From Gigaspora margarita (lineage: Eukaryota; Glomeromycota; Glomeromycetes; Diversisporales; Gigasporaceae): a stretch of DNA of 64,000 nt. The notes below the pieces were generated by a model. It had not been told where the DNA came from. It saw only the letters and a program-made list of their open reading frames with translations, and ran no database searches. The translations under genes and the position numbers were made by a program. This document shows, piece after piece, positions 10,628 to 21,577 of the stretch. The stretch spans positions 119,671 to 183,670 of the forward strand of contig WTPW01000765.1 of assembly GCA_009809945.1 (NCBI GenBank), in the 5' to 3' direction. Within the stretch, counting starts at the first letter, position 1, and every line of letters begins with the position of its first letter.

Positions 10628-12745
10628 TCATGATCAAGACCAGTGAAAATAATGCATCTTGATCATCCTGCGAAAGAAGCATCGAACTGCTGCCTTGAGA
10701 CGCGAACCCGGTTTCAAGATCAGAAGCTTGTCATGATTCTTCTTCACAAGGCGGAGCTGTCGTTTCATCGTTAATAATCGATTCACTTGAATTATATGAA
10801 GGACCACCATTATTATAATCGGCCTATAATTAATTTAAATATTAATATTATACAGGTTATTTAAAATTAACAAATAACAAATACTTATGAGATACTTAGC
10901 AATACAGTGTTTTATATGCTTGTCAGCACATACAACACCTTTAGATCTGGAATTTAAGATTATATCACATACTGCGAGCGTGAAAGCGCAGTGTTCGTTG
11001 GTTAAGACAGGTGCTGCAACTTCTGTAAACGCAGCCCTTGCAATTGCGGTAACCCAAAACGTATCAGCAGTTTTAAGTTCAAAAAGTAAACGATGACAAT
11101 CGCTTACTTCTACACTTTCCTTCCATTTTACAATAGTAGCTGCCGAAGGATTTTTTTGGAGTGCTAGCAACCGTTCTGAACCAAAACATTCCATATTGCC
11201 ATTCTAACTTGTTGAAACATTGAACCATGATGATTCTTTATTTTTTCAAGAAGCTATTTATTAAAACAAAGTTATAAAATAAAGACGATTAATATAAATT
11301 ATAAAAGTAATTATAATTGAATAACTAATAATAAGCATAATAAATTATTAATGACTAATAACGTACTGCACTACACTATTCGCCGTGAAAGCGATTTGTA
11401 AATTGGCTGGCGCTCAAACTGCGCATGTAGTCAAGGAACTTTTCTTTCATATAACTTTTCAAAGTTTCCTTTAGGACGCTTTGGGTAGGGTAAACATGTT
11501 GCGGAAATAAACATTTTGCAATGGCATTATAAATTCCCTATAATTTTAACAATTAGTATTCAATATAATTAAACCTCTTCAAATGATATATACTTACATC
11601 TAACACTCTGGAAGAGAGATCGTTGTCTTGTTCTTCCCGTTTTCTCTTTAGTTCATTTTTTACTTCACGCATATCCTCACTGAGTTGTTTAATTAGTAGA
11701 TATATCTGGCGATTTTGCTTGAATAATAGTTGGTCAACCTCACGGCGGTAATTGTCATGGTCTGTTGTTTCATGTTTTAAGTTTTTTTTTTAATAAACCA
11801 AAAAAAAAAAAAAAAAGGTTAACGCAATTCAAAGAGAAAAAAAAAATGTATATAGATATATATAGGAATTACCGGCACGATTACATGTTATATTTTGATT
11901 GGTTAATTTTCGATCATATAGTTTACCTCTAGATTTAGGCTCAGATGAGTGCTGCGGCGATAACGATCGATTTTGATCATCAGGAGATTGATTATGAGAA
12001 CGAGAAGGTGGACGTGTTTGAGAAGGTTAGTGAGATTGTTGGTAAGGAGATTGGTGAGTTTGTAGTTGTGTTTGATGATGAGATTGTGGTTGAGATTGTT
12101 GGTGAGATTGTTGGTGAAATTGTTGGCGAGTTTGATGCTGGGATGTTTGTTGTTGCTGATCTTTACCACGCATTCTTGAAAAAATTTTTTGTGCACTTAA
12201 AATACCTTTAGATGAATCAGACAAATCATCATCATATGTATTCGGGTCAACAGTATTATGTGATACATTAGGAATATCTGATTTAAATCGATAAAAACTA
12301 GATAGTCATTGAGAAGAAGTAGCATTAGATGGTTGTTGAAGGTAAGCGGTATTAGATGGTTGTTAATGGTCAATATCAACAATAATATATAGTTGTTGAG
12401 AGTTAATATTATTTGATGTTTGTTGAGAGTTAACGATAATATATAGTTGTTGAGGGTTAACGGTATTAGATGTTTGTTGAGGGTTAACGGTATTAGATGT
12501 TTGTTGAGGGTTAACGGTATTAGATGTTTGTTGAGGGTTAATAGTATTAGATGTTTGTTAAGGGTTAACGGTATTAAAAGGGTCAATGATATTAAGTGGT
12601 AGTTCAATAGGAAGCGAACGAGTACGAGAAAGAGATAATAAGTTTTTGGGTTTTTTTCATTATTCGAAATTTTCAAAATTTCAAAAATGCAATTTACCTT
12701 TTTAATAAAAATTTGTTATATTTATAAAAATTAAAATTTAATGAC
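10582..12745 (-). pseudogene. Q/N-rich accessory family, copy B: five exons, nearly complete
   Basis: I read five minus-strand exons: about 12745-11873, 11761-11598, 11537-about 11387, 11253-10886 and 10823-10582. Several junctions show clear donors and acceptors (gtaagt..., ...ttatag). Exon 1 encodes repeats of PQQTSNTVN, an acidic linker, ILSAQKIFSRMRGKDQQQQ and a Gln/His/Ser-rich stretch. Exon 2 encodes a charged helix (REVDQLLFKQNRQIYLLIKQ...), probably coiled coil. Exons 3-4 encode the conserved core (VLKETLKSYMKEKFLDYM; FWVTAIARAAFTEVAAPVLT; HCAFTLAVCDIIL). Exon 5 ends in an acidic tail and a hydrophobic helix, LFSLVLIMTIITIMMMMII, that could anchor it in a membrane. Breaks: at least four in-frame stops in exon 1 or 5 and a one-base deletion in exon 4. 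I do not recognise the family; copy C has the same blocks in the same order. It is divergent from Plavaka copy 2. Confidence 0.68.
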
Positions 12746-13338
12746 GAAAATCGTAAAGTAGAGAATGACAATTTTATAAGAATACTTATCTCATTTTTTG
12801 TTTTGTCATGGTACTTATGATGATTATTTTCTGAGTTTTATCGCTTAACTGAGATTTATCTATTATAATACATAATTTTTTGCTGAGATTTATCGCATGA
12901 TATTACATATTTTTTTTAACGTATCAAAACGATAAAAACAATATTACATAATGTAAAGTTAGTTTTTGCACGTGTTATTGTTTTGATGAAATAAAAAATA
13001 AATCGCATAAATCGATATAAACCGATTATATTGATTTATATCAATACAAACCAAATTCGTTTAATACTTCTTTTTCGTTATTCTTTGCTTTACTATTAAC
13101 TTATTTCTTTTTCTAAAATGTGTTGGTAGTGTGAATATTGTAATCGGCAGTTTACAAAATCTAACGCATTAGCACAACATATTTCAAAAAGTCATCCTTA
13201 TCTTCAAAATATGACTAACCAATCAGTTCCTGATGAGCAATCAGATGATAATATTTGGGACCTTCCAGACTATAACCTTCATTATGATTCGCCTTCAGAA
13301 TATAACTCCAATAACTCTTCTATAATTGATGTAGTAAA

Positions 13339-13466
13339 TTAGTATTTCTGTAAATTCTCGAAATAGCGGGCATGGGCGTTATTTCGAATTTTAAACTGAA
13401 TTAAGTTTACTGTAATTCAGTTCAAAACTGAAATAACGCCCATGCCAGCTATTTTGAGCATTTACA
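13339..13466. mobile_element. 128-bp hairpin MITE in intron 1 of Plavaka copy 2
   Basis: Inverted arms (tgtaaattctcgaaatagcg ... and its partner ending gagcatttaca) include catgggcgttatttc on both sides. The element lies wholly inside the predicted intron 13331-13519 and so does not disrupt the reading frame. Confidence 0.8.
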
Positions 13467-14502
13467 ATAAATTGTTAATAAAGTTTTAAATTGTTAGTAA
13501 ACGATTATATTTAATTCAGACCGAAGTTATACCAGCATCGCCTATGCCTGGATTTGATCCTCTTTGGAAAACAGAAAGTGACTTTAATGAAGTTCCTATG
13601 ACATATGATGTAAGTTGTTATAAATATTACTTAGTTATAAAGCGTTAGTTAATGATTATATATTAGAACGAAGAAATATCAGCATCATCTCATTCAGATA
13701 TAGAAGCAGATTATCCTTCAACAGATTCTGAGCCTCTTTCTGTGAACGACGAACAACCTCGAACAGAATCTATTGAAATTGATCCAGACGACTATGATAG
13801 TGCTTCGTTTGATGATGCATTTCACGACTTGCATCATCCATAAGATGTGGAATGGTCTAATGATGCATATCGAGAATTTATGGAAATAGTCAATAGATAT
13901 CAAATTTCTAATTCTGCTGGTGATGCTGTTATAAAATTCTTCAATAAAAATTCAAATTTGGATGCTTCACCGCTTCCTTCAACAACAAAGAGTGGAAAGG
14001 AATTTCTGGATAATTCAACTATCCCTCACATGATGTTCAAAGAAATTCCTATTACAACGTATCAAGCCGTTAAGTATACATTCTACTATCGATCATTAAT
14101 AAAGACAATAAAGTCTTTATTAATGATCGATAGTATAAATCAACAATTGGTACTTAGCTTTGAAAAAAAAGAAATAAGGGATAGTGTTGAATGCCATATC
14201 TTCGAAGAGCAGTATAATTGTCTCTGGTGGGAACAAGAAGAATCGTCATTGTCTATTGGACAACGATTACTATTGATAATCCTCTATTCGGATATTTCCA
14301 CTTTAGATTATAGGGGAAAATTATCCGGACACCCTATATTTCTATCACTTGGTAATATTTCTAATTCAAAAAGAAATAAACCGGAATCTAAAGCGTTAAT
14401 AGGTTATTTTTCGATATTAAAAGCTAAGTCCTCTGAAAGTTTTAGAAAAATACAGAGGGAAACTTTCCAAAAGTGCTTGATGATTCTTCTTACACCCATA
14501 GC

Positions 14503-14782
14503 TAGTGTTATCACGGGACAGCTTTGGACAATGATTTGGACAATTTTGGACAATTTTGGACAATTAAATAAAGTAAAATTACTTAAAATTTTATTAAGAT
14601 AACCTATTTTAATTTTAACAGGAATGTGTTCAGCACCTAAAGAAATATATAGTTATATATTTTTTAGATAGATTTATTAATTATTAAAGCCTGGACAAGC
14701 TTTGGACAATTTTGGATGTTTGGACAATTTTGGACGTGAACAAGCCAAAAAAGGCTGTGGACAGCCAAAATGTACAACACTG
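14503..14782. mobile_element. 280-bp hAT MITE inserted in a Plavaka exon
   Basis: Termini are tagtgttatcacgggacag... and ...tgtacaacactg, flanked by the perfect 8-bp duplication cccatagc (14495-14502 and 14783-14790). The inside is made of repeated tttggacaat motifs. The uninterrupted site survives in Plavaka copy 1, where LLKPIANGPELSF reads through. A second copy is at 17289-17557 in the opposite orientation. Confidence 0.92.
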
Positions 14783-15234
14783 CCCATAGCTAATAAACCT
14801 GAACTTCATTTTGTCGTCCGTAATAATATAATTACCTTCATTTCTCGAATTTCAATGATCATAGCTGATATGCTTGAAGCTGATAAATTTACTAATGTTT
14901 ATCAACCATCTTCCACGCAATGACCATGTGGATCATGCTTAATATTAAAGAATGACTTGAATAATATAAGCTTAACCAGTGTCTCGCCTAGAACTCCAAA
15001 TAATATGAAGCAGGCAATAGAGAATGGAGAGGCACAAGATTATTCGATTCATTCTAAGCCAAATGCATTTTGGGGAATAAGGTAATAAAATTAAAGTTTG
15101 TATTAAATCTAATATAGCGGACATGACAAATAAAAATGAACTAAATATATTACATTTGACTCATCACATCTCAATGCCAAATAAAAGATATCCATAAAGT
15201 TTGTTAGTATAGACTAATAACTGCATTTATTATC

Positions 15235-15336
15235 GTATAAGCATGAAATAACGCACAGGGTTGTTATTTCGAATTTTGGCCTAAATTCTGACCAAAATTC
15301 GAAATAACAACCCTGTGCGTTATTTCGCGCTTATAC
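15235..15336. mobile_element. 102-bp hairpin MITE in intron 3 of Plavaka copy 2
   Basis: Near-perfect inverted arms (gtataagcatgaaataacgc...gaattttggcc) share the gaaataacgc core with the hairpin in intron 1. It sits inside intron 15082-15356, close to the splice acceptor. Confidence 0.8.
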
Positions 15337-16928
15337 AGTATAATCTTTTTTTTTAGCAACTTTAATATTTATCAAGCGATTGTCCCCGATCGAATACATA
15401 CCTTGGATATCGGCCTCTTTAAGTATATGATAGATTTTACTAAAGAACTTCTAGACGAACAGTATAATAGCTATGTAATGCAAACCTTTGACCAACGATT
15501 AACGTTAATTCCAAGACACCAGGGCCTCAAAATATTAAAAAATATATACCAAATAACACGCATGATAGTGGACGAATACAGAAATTTAATGAAAATAATA
15601 ATTTTCACACTTGATAACCTATATAAAAGTTATAGAAAACCAGGAATTAGCAGTGACCAGTTATGCCGTATATATCATAAAATTTCTTCGAATATATCTC
15701 GCTGCGCGAGAAGAATCATTTACTGACGATTCTTTAAATCAACTTCAGGTATTAAAAAAAAAATTTTCTCTTACATAAGATCGATTAATAATAATTAAAT
15801 TTATAGACTTTCACAATGAACTGGGCACAAGAATTCCTTGAAATATTTTCTATATTTTCTTCAACCAGTCTAAAATTACCGAAACTTCACGCATGGTGTT
15901 ATCATATAGTACCTGCAATTAAAAAATATGGGTCAATAAATAGTATGACCACTGAAACCTATGAAACACTTCATAAGTTTTATGTAAAAAGGCCTTACCG
16001 AATGTCAAATAAGAAAGACTATATGAAGCAAATCTTGAAAATAGTACGCTTAGATATAGTAAATTTAGAGTTGTCAATGAAGTACTTCAAACTACAATAA
16101 TCGGTTTGGAGTACTTCATTGACAATCCTATAGTAAATGATCTCTAATTATCATTAATAATTGATTGCTATTAGGTTAAATGGCAAAAACTAACTGAAAA
16201 AGAAGCTCTTACGAAATACCACTGATCAAAAGGGTTTGGGAAACTTTTGTGGACTTTATGTTTAGGAGACGTGGATGATTTCCTTCAGAAATACATAAAT
16301 AATTTAGACCCGTTACAAGCTAAAGGCTTTCAAAACATGTTAACTGGTCTTGATGAATTTTTTGAAGAGGAATCAATCACGTCTCTTGATGAAAATGATC
16401 GTATAGAATTATTTTCTTCTGTAGCCTTAAAAAGTACTAATATAATTTGTGCTACTTCAAATTTTCACGGAAAGCCAATGTTCTCTAATGTTGTAGTAAG
16501 TGCTAACAATGGAGAAAAAGATGTAAATTGGTATGGTTTGGTAAGTATTGATTACATTAATTGTTTGTGATTTTAATACGCATTTTGATAAATAATGATA
16601 ATAAGTAAAATAATGGTAATGATGCTTATAAGCGATATAAATCACGAAGTTAGAAAATTTTTCTTATTATCTATATGAATTATATATATATAATTATTAT
16701 TAAAAGGTACTGCTAATACTCAAGTTTTACCAAGCAGTAGACAAAGAACCATTGGAGTTCGCACTTGTTCGTTGGTACGAGGAAGATGGTGAATTGTGGG
16801 ATTGTCTGAAATTACGATTAATTAAACATTATAGTTGTATACCTATAGAAAGCATAGATAGAACTATACATATAGTTCCAAGATTTGGTAAAACAAACGA
16901 ATATTTAGTGAACATTTTTATGTTCTAA

Positions 16929-17288
16929 TATTTAAAGTGTATACTGTATATCTAAATCGTGAGTTCAAAAAATAGTATTATATTTATTGCTGCATTGATT
17001 GATATATCGATGTATAACATAATTAAAGTATTAAGTTAAAATAAGTTAAAGCGGGAGATAAAGTAAAAATAGATTATCTAGTACGATGTAGATCATAAGT
17101 CTTCGTAATGTGTTACAAATGTAACGATAAAAAATGTAAATCCAAAAATTTGCTAAGTTCAAATTTTAAATGATTGGTAATGATTAATTGTTATGTATTG
17201 ACTTGAATCAATTCGATAATAATCGATTGCAAATGCATAACGATTTATATCTGTTAATCGATATTTATCGATTATTGATACCTATCGT
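16929..17288. other. Spacer between Plavaka copy 2 and gene copy C
   Basis: AT-rich, with many scattered atcgat-containing motifs (ttaatcgatatttatcgatt) like those in the divergent promoter region upstream of Plavaka copy 2. No ORF or terminal repeat is seen. Confidence 0.5.
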
Positions 17289-17557
17289 CAGTATTGTACG
17301 TTTTGGCTGTCCACAGCCTTTTTTGGCTTGTTCACATCCAAAATTGTCCAAACGTCCAAGATTGTCCAAAGCTTGTCCAGGCTTTAATAATTAATAAATC
17401 TATCTAAAAAATATATAACTATATATTTTTTAGGTGCTAAACACATTCCAGTTAAAATTAAAATAGGTTATCTTAATAAAATTTCATGTAATTTTACTTT
17501 ATTTAATTGTCCAAAATTGTCCAAGTTATTGTCCAAGGCTGTCCTGTGACAACACTG
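17289..17557. mobile_element. 269-bp hAT MITE, second copy
   Basis: Termini are cagtattgtacgttttggct... and ...tgacaacactg with the perfect 8-bp duplication cctatcgt (17281-17288, 17558-17565). It is homologous to and inverted relative to the copy at 14503-14782, including the gctgtccacagcc end and tttttaggtgctaaacac interior. Confidence 0.92.
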
Positions 17558-18042
17558 CCTATCGTTTTACAACTGCACTATCGATTTATATTGTTATATC
17601 TTAATCGATATATATCGTTTTTTCGTTATATATCGATGTTTATCGGGTTAAAAAATTTCGTGATGAAGTGCACAAAGCATTTTTTTCAAAATGAGTCGAA
17701 GAAATCGCCAACAACAACAAACATCTCAATAGCACTCTTGCCAATCATCTCATCAACAATCTTATCAACAACCTTGTTAACCTTCACAAGTACTCCCACC
17801 TTCTTGCTATAAATTCTAGAATAATGATAAAAATCGGTTCTTACTATAGCATTCACCTGATCCAGAACATCAAGGAAGATCACGTGAAAGATCAACTAAT
17901 CAAGCCAATCAAGAAAGATCATGTGAAAGATCAACCAATCAAGATGCACCATATAATAGTGATAGTAAAATTTCAATACACAATATATAAGCCTTTTGTT
18001 TTTTTTTGTTTTTCTTTGAATAAAAACTTTTTTTTTATTAAT

Positions 18043-18444
18043 CAGAAACTTTTTTTTTTTTTTATAAAACAAAAAAAAATTAACAAGACTATCACTACCA
18101 CTGCTACCGCTAAGAGTTTGGAAGGATCTACATCCAAAATCAGCAGCTGTACCTATTATTCAAATGGCTTACTAAAGATATTCAAGAAANNNNNNNNNNN
18201 NNNNNNNNNNNNNNNNNNNNNNNNNNNNNNNNNNNNNNNNNNNNNNNNNNNNNNNNNNNNNNNNNNNNNNNNNNNNNNNNNNNNNNNNNAGAATCTCCAG
18301 AAACTTTTTTTTTTTTTTATAAAACAAAAAAAAATTAACAAGACTATCACTACCACTGCTACCGCTAAGAGTTTGGAAGGATCTACATCCAAAATCAGCA
18401 GCTGTACCTATTATTCAAATGGCTTACTAAAGATATTCAAGAAA
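18043..18444. other. 100-N scaffold gap with duplicated flanks
   Basis: Ns occupy 18190-18289. The ~145 bp before the gap (cagaaac + T-run ... attcaagaaa) recur almost identically after it (18299-18444). This is probably an assembly artefact or two alleles placed in tandem; the 207-aa ORF across it is not real. Confidence 0.85.
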
Positions 18445-18822
18445 TAAAAACTGAACTAAAGTAAAAATAAATGAGCAAAAGAATGAACTCTCCCTACAAG
18501 TAATGAATATAAGTAAATTTCTTTCTGAATATTTTTTTTTATATCGAATATATTCATTGTAAATATTTTTTGTTTTTTTTATTTTTAAATAGAATATATA
18601 CTGGCGTTGTAAAACGTTTATTTCTGTACCATATTTACCTGAACCAGAGTGTTCTGAAGGAGATGATGAAGAGCTACCTTGAGGAAAAACTTCCTAATTG
18701 AGTTCCAATCAGTTTATGAACCATTTTCACAGTAAATATTATAGTGCAATACGTTATTAATTGATAATATATATTTTTTTTAATTCTTGTTATTTTATTG
18801 ATTACTAATGATAATAATTAAT

Positions 18823-19532
18823 TTTTTTTTTTAGGTTTAAAGGCCATGTGCTATGGCCGCGATTTATTATGAGTTATAGTGATGTAGTATTTGTTACATG
18901 AATGAGGATACGACTAGCCACACGTGCACTTTTGGTGCCTAATTTAAGTAGTCCGCCTAGAGGTTCTATACTAGCTGCCATACCTACAACCCAACTACGG
19001 GAATTGTCTATTTAAACCCTCTGGTTCATGATCCTCCTATTACTACCCGACGCACCACTTATTTAAGCAGATATTGTAGGGCCACATCCCTTTTACTTAT
19101 CAACAACCTTAGGGCTACTTTACCCTCGCACAAACTGCCTACTGAGGCAACTTCTGTGTCCCATACATGTAGCATTGCCCNGATTTGGTAACCGAAGCTA
19201 CCTGCCCTCATTAGGTTCGTTCCGATCATAGTACCACCTTCTTTGGCAATACCGTAAGGACCGATTTTCACTACCTCCTAACTTGGGACTTGCCAAACGG
19301 GTTCTTGTAGGTTTTTTCCGGTTCCCTGGATTTGCGATGTAGTACATCATTGCGCCCGCGAGCTCCCATGCGAGATGGTGGAACCAAGATTACAGGTTTT
19401 TTGCACCCAACCGATCATAAGCCACAATTACCAAACACAGATTTTAACTCCAAAACGTCGCCAGTGGGATTCGAACTGTCAATCTGCCGCTTGGGGGATG
19501 ACACCTTGACCACTTCTCTAAGGTGCCACACC
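18823..19532 (-). mobile_element. SINE-2: tRNA-headed retroposon, minus orientation
   Basis: An 18-bp perfect duplication, ctaatgataataattaat, flanks it at 18805-18822 and 19533-19550, with the poly(A) tail as a T-run at 18821-18832. On the minus strand the head from 19532 is tRNA-like (ttagagaagtggtcaaggtg as A-box region; gttcgaatccc as a good B box, Leu/Ser-like). The core ccacacgtgcacttttggtg...caacccaactac at about 18915-19022 is shared with SINE-1, although the heads differ. It is inserted in an intron of gene copy C. Confidence 0.9.
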
Positions 19533-19572
19533 CTAATGATAATAATTAATATTATTGTTCATGTGATATGAT

Positions 19573-19657
19573 CATGTAAATTTTTTTGCCTTGATATTTC
19601 TGCATAAAATGACATCATCATTTATGCAAAATGTCACGACCAAAAAAATTTCACATG
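19573..19657. repeat. Palindromic hairpin, 85 bp
   Basis: The arms catgtaaatttttttg...tgcataaa and tttatgca...caaaaaaatttcacatg are inverted copies around a gacatcatcat centre. It lies next to a second hairpin at 19687. Confidence 0.75.
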
Positions 19658-19686
19658 CTAATATAATATAAACAATAACATCAATA

Positions 19687-19815
19687 TTGGTCATACGAAA
19701 TAACAGGAAATTTTTTTCATCAGAGTTAATGTCACCCATGTGCTGCTACGCAGCACATAGCGTGACATTAACTCTGATGAAAAAAATGTCCTGTTATTTT
19801 TCATCGTATGACCAA
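19687..19815. mobile_element. 129-bp perfect-stem hairpin MITE
   Basis: The arms ttggtcatacg...catcagagttaatgtcac and gtgacattaactctgatg...cgtatgaccaa pair almost completely. The centre is itself palindromic (gtgctgctacgcagcac). There is no coding content. Confidence 0.85.
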
Positions 19816-20827
19816 TAACTTATACTTATTGTCATCTTTTATTATTAATTACTATTTAATCATTCTAAATAAATTTGTGATAATAGCTCCTTCAAAAAAT
19901 AAAGAATAATCGAGGTGCAGTATTGCAGAGCATTAGGTTGGCGATATAGAAAGTTTTGGCTCAGAAATAGTTGCCCTTTTTGGAAAGCAATGCCAAGGCC
20001 TCTATAATTATAAAATAGAAAGAAAATCCAAAAATAGGCAAGTATCATCGCTTATTGTTTGAAGCAAATAGTGATAATATGTTCTGGATCTCTGCGATAG
20101 CAAGAGCTACTTTTTTAGAAGTTATAGTTCCCACTCTAACAAGCAAACACTATGCTTTTGCACTAGCGGTATGGATATATTTTTAAATCCAAAATTCAAG
20201 AGTATTACTTGTGATGAAAAAAATATAAAACATCATATAGAGAGGTATCATGTATATATTTACCATTTTTTTATTTCTTTTATTGTATAATATTTTAAAC
20301 AATACTAACAGTTTTTTTTTTTTTTATTTGTTAATATCAAGTGCAGGAATAGGATAGTAAGTTACAATTATATTAGGATAATATATAAAGAAATACTATA
20401 TTTAAAATTCATAACTAATCATCTAATAATCTATACAATAGAGCAAGCTTTTTGCTTGCAGTCAGGGCTAACCATTAAACTGCTATAGAAAGAAGATATG
20501 ATATTTTACCTCATACTTTTCTATTTTAAACTAAAAGATTAAATTTTTAGTTTAAAAAGGCTAGAGGAAACCAAAATACTAATAATTTAATAAATATAGA
20601 ATGATTTTAATAACGGAGATCTGTTGTATAATTCGTCTGAAATAATTATGAATAATGAATCAGAGGTTTAGCAACCTTCTGATTCATAGCAAAATACTCC
20701 TAAATCAGAATCTAAAATATCTAGAACTTCTTCTCAAGGTCTTTTGCAGAAAGTAATAGATAATTTGTTTGGATTTATAATTATAATGATTAGTTTAGTT
20801 TTAATTAGTCATATTCGTTATATGTAA

Positions 20828-21399
20828 TTTAGCGATATATATATTTGTTTAATTAATAAAATTCTGCATTATAAAAAGTAATATTTAATATTAATATTAA
20901 TTTACTAAATATGAGACAGTATAATAGTATTGATATATTGGTACAATTAGAAAAAATCGATTAGAATTATTATTTGTTATTAAACGTTACTAATTATAAT
21001 TTTTTAATTTGATATCTATCGATTATTACTGATTACTATCTTAATCAATAGTCCTCGTTATAGGGAATTTAAATCGATTACTATTCAATAACTAATAAAA
21101 ATCAATAGTAATCCCCGTGCAAATTTTGGTAATAATAGTTATACAAAATTTTTTATTTTTAGAATTAATAAAATATAAGGGTAAGCTAATAGAAATTAAG
21201 CAAATTTTTTATAATAAAATTGTTTTGAAACTTTGAACAGAAATAATTTAACAAAAAAAATTTATCAAATTTGATCAAGTTTTGTTAAGTTATTTTTAAA
21301 AAAAGTTACTAAAAAAATTTGATTGATTTATATTGACCACCCCTATATATTATAAATTTACATTTTAACTTTATCTTTAATTCTAACTCTAATCCTAAT
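20828..21399. other. AT-rich stretch with a satellite-junction relic
   Basis: About 21000-21145 carries cgattactatc/aaaatcaatagtaatccc and gcaaattttggt, a decayed copy of the 227-432 junction. No gene is seen in the rest. Confidence 0.5.
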
Positions 21400-21577
21400 A
21401 GGACCCCGAAATATATATAGATAGGTCAGGTTAACTATAAAATTATTAAAAATAGAAAGATCTGCAAAAAAACTTTAAAATAAGCAAAAAATTACTAAAA
21501 ATAGAAAAGATCTGCATAAAAATCTTCAAAAATAAGCAAACTAATACCTGATCTATCTAAGTATATTTCAGTATTCT
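21400..21577. mobile_element. aggaccc-family MITE, copy 1 (178 bp)
   Basis: The ends aggaccccgaaatatatatag... and ...gtatatttcagtattct are inverted. The interior (aaaagatctgcataaaaa, aaaataagcaaa) is nearly identical to copy 2 at 32964-33143. Flanks atcctaat and actctaac are at best an eroded 8-bp duplication. Confidence 0.8.

Larger units (their letters stand above)
13118..16928 (+). pseudogene. Plavaka/KDZ-type transposase, near full-length copy 2
   Basis: I read seven exons: 13118-13330, 13520-13609, 13667-15081 (with a MITE inside), 15357-15748, 15807-16132, 16175-16540 and 16707-16928. The protein starts with a C2H2 finger (CEYCNRQF...HISKSH), then has an acidic linker and the core (STTKSGKEFLDNSTIPHMMF; LLLIILYSDISTLD; HPIFLSLGNIS). 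A CGSCL cysteine pair, IVPDRIHTLDIGLFKYMIDF with FDQRL, LKLPKLHAWCYH...YGSINSMTTETYETLHKFY, and an FALVRWYEEDG...IVPRFG C-terminus follow. This order (finger, 'SD..YLtIGNI', 'pD.LHql.KG.f', 'KmH..SHY...G', C-terminal 'v.wf..f...PkfG') is that of Plavaka transposases as I know them. At least three in-frame stops (after MCW, after LHHP, after PSSTQ) and a 280-bp hAT MITE make it inactive. Two introns hold hairpin MITEs. Confidence 0.82.
17660..20827 (+). pseudogene. Q/N-rich accessory family, copy C: five exons, degenerate
   Basis: The exon blocks match copy B in order. SAQSIFFKMSRRNRQQQQTS begins near 17660. The IYIQNQQLYLLFKWLTKDIQ helix lies in about 18330-18480. RIYTGVVKRLF...QSVLKEMMKSYLEEK lies in about 18593-18735. 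KIKNNRGAVLQSIRLAI, then HRLLFE and FWISAIARATFLEVIVPTLT, lie in 19887-20190, and DFNNGDLLYNSSE near 20600. The end is NLFGFIIIMISLVLI, a hydrophobic helix, with a stop near 20827. Many stops interrupt it, some of them where copy B has W or R. The exon 2 region surrounds the assembly gap and is duplicated; the exon 3-4 intron carries SINE-2. This paralogue supports the exon structure of copy B but has no adjacent Plavaka partner. Confidence 0.7.

Noticed and set aside
17824..18447. 207-aa ORF across the N gap
   Set aside because: Translation through Ns of duplicated flanks; the homologous frame to copy B exon 2 is a different one.
19440..19532. A tRNA gene (good B box gttcgaatccc)
   Set aside because: It is the head of SINE-2: it continues into the SINE body, with poly(A) and target duplication; no proper acceptor stem was identified.
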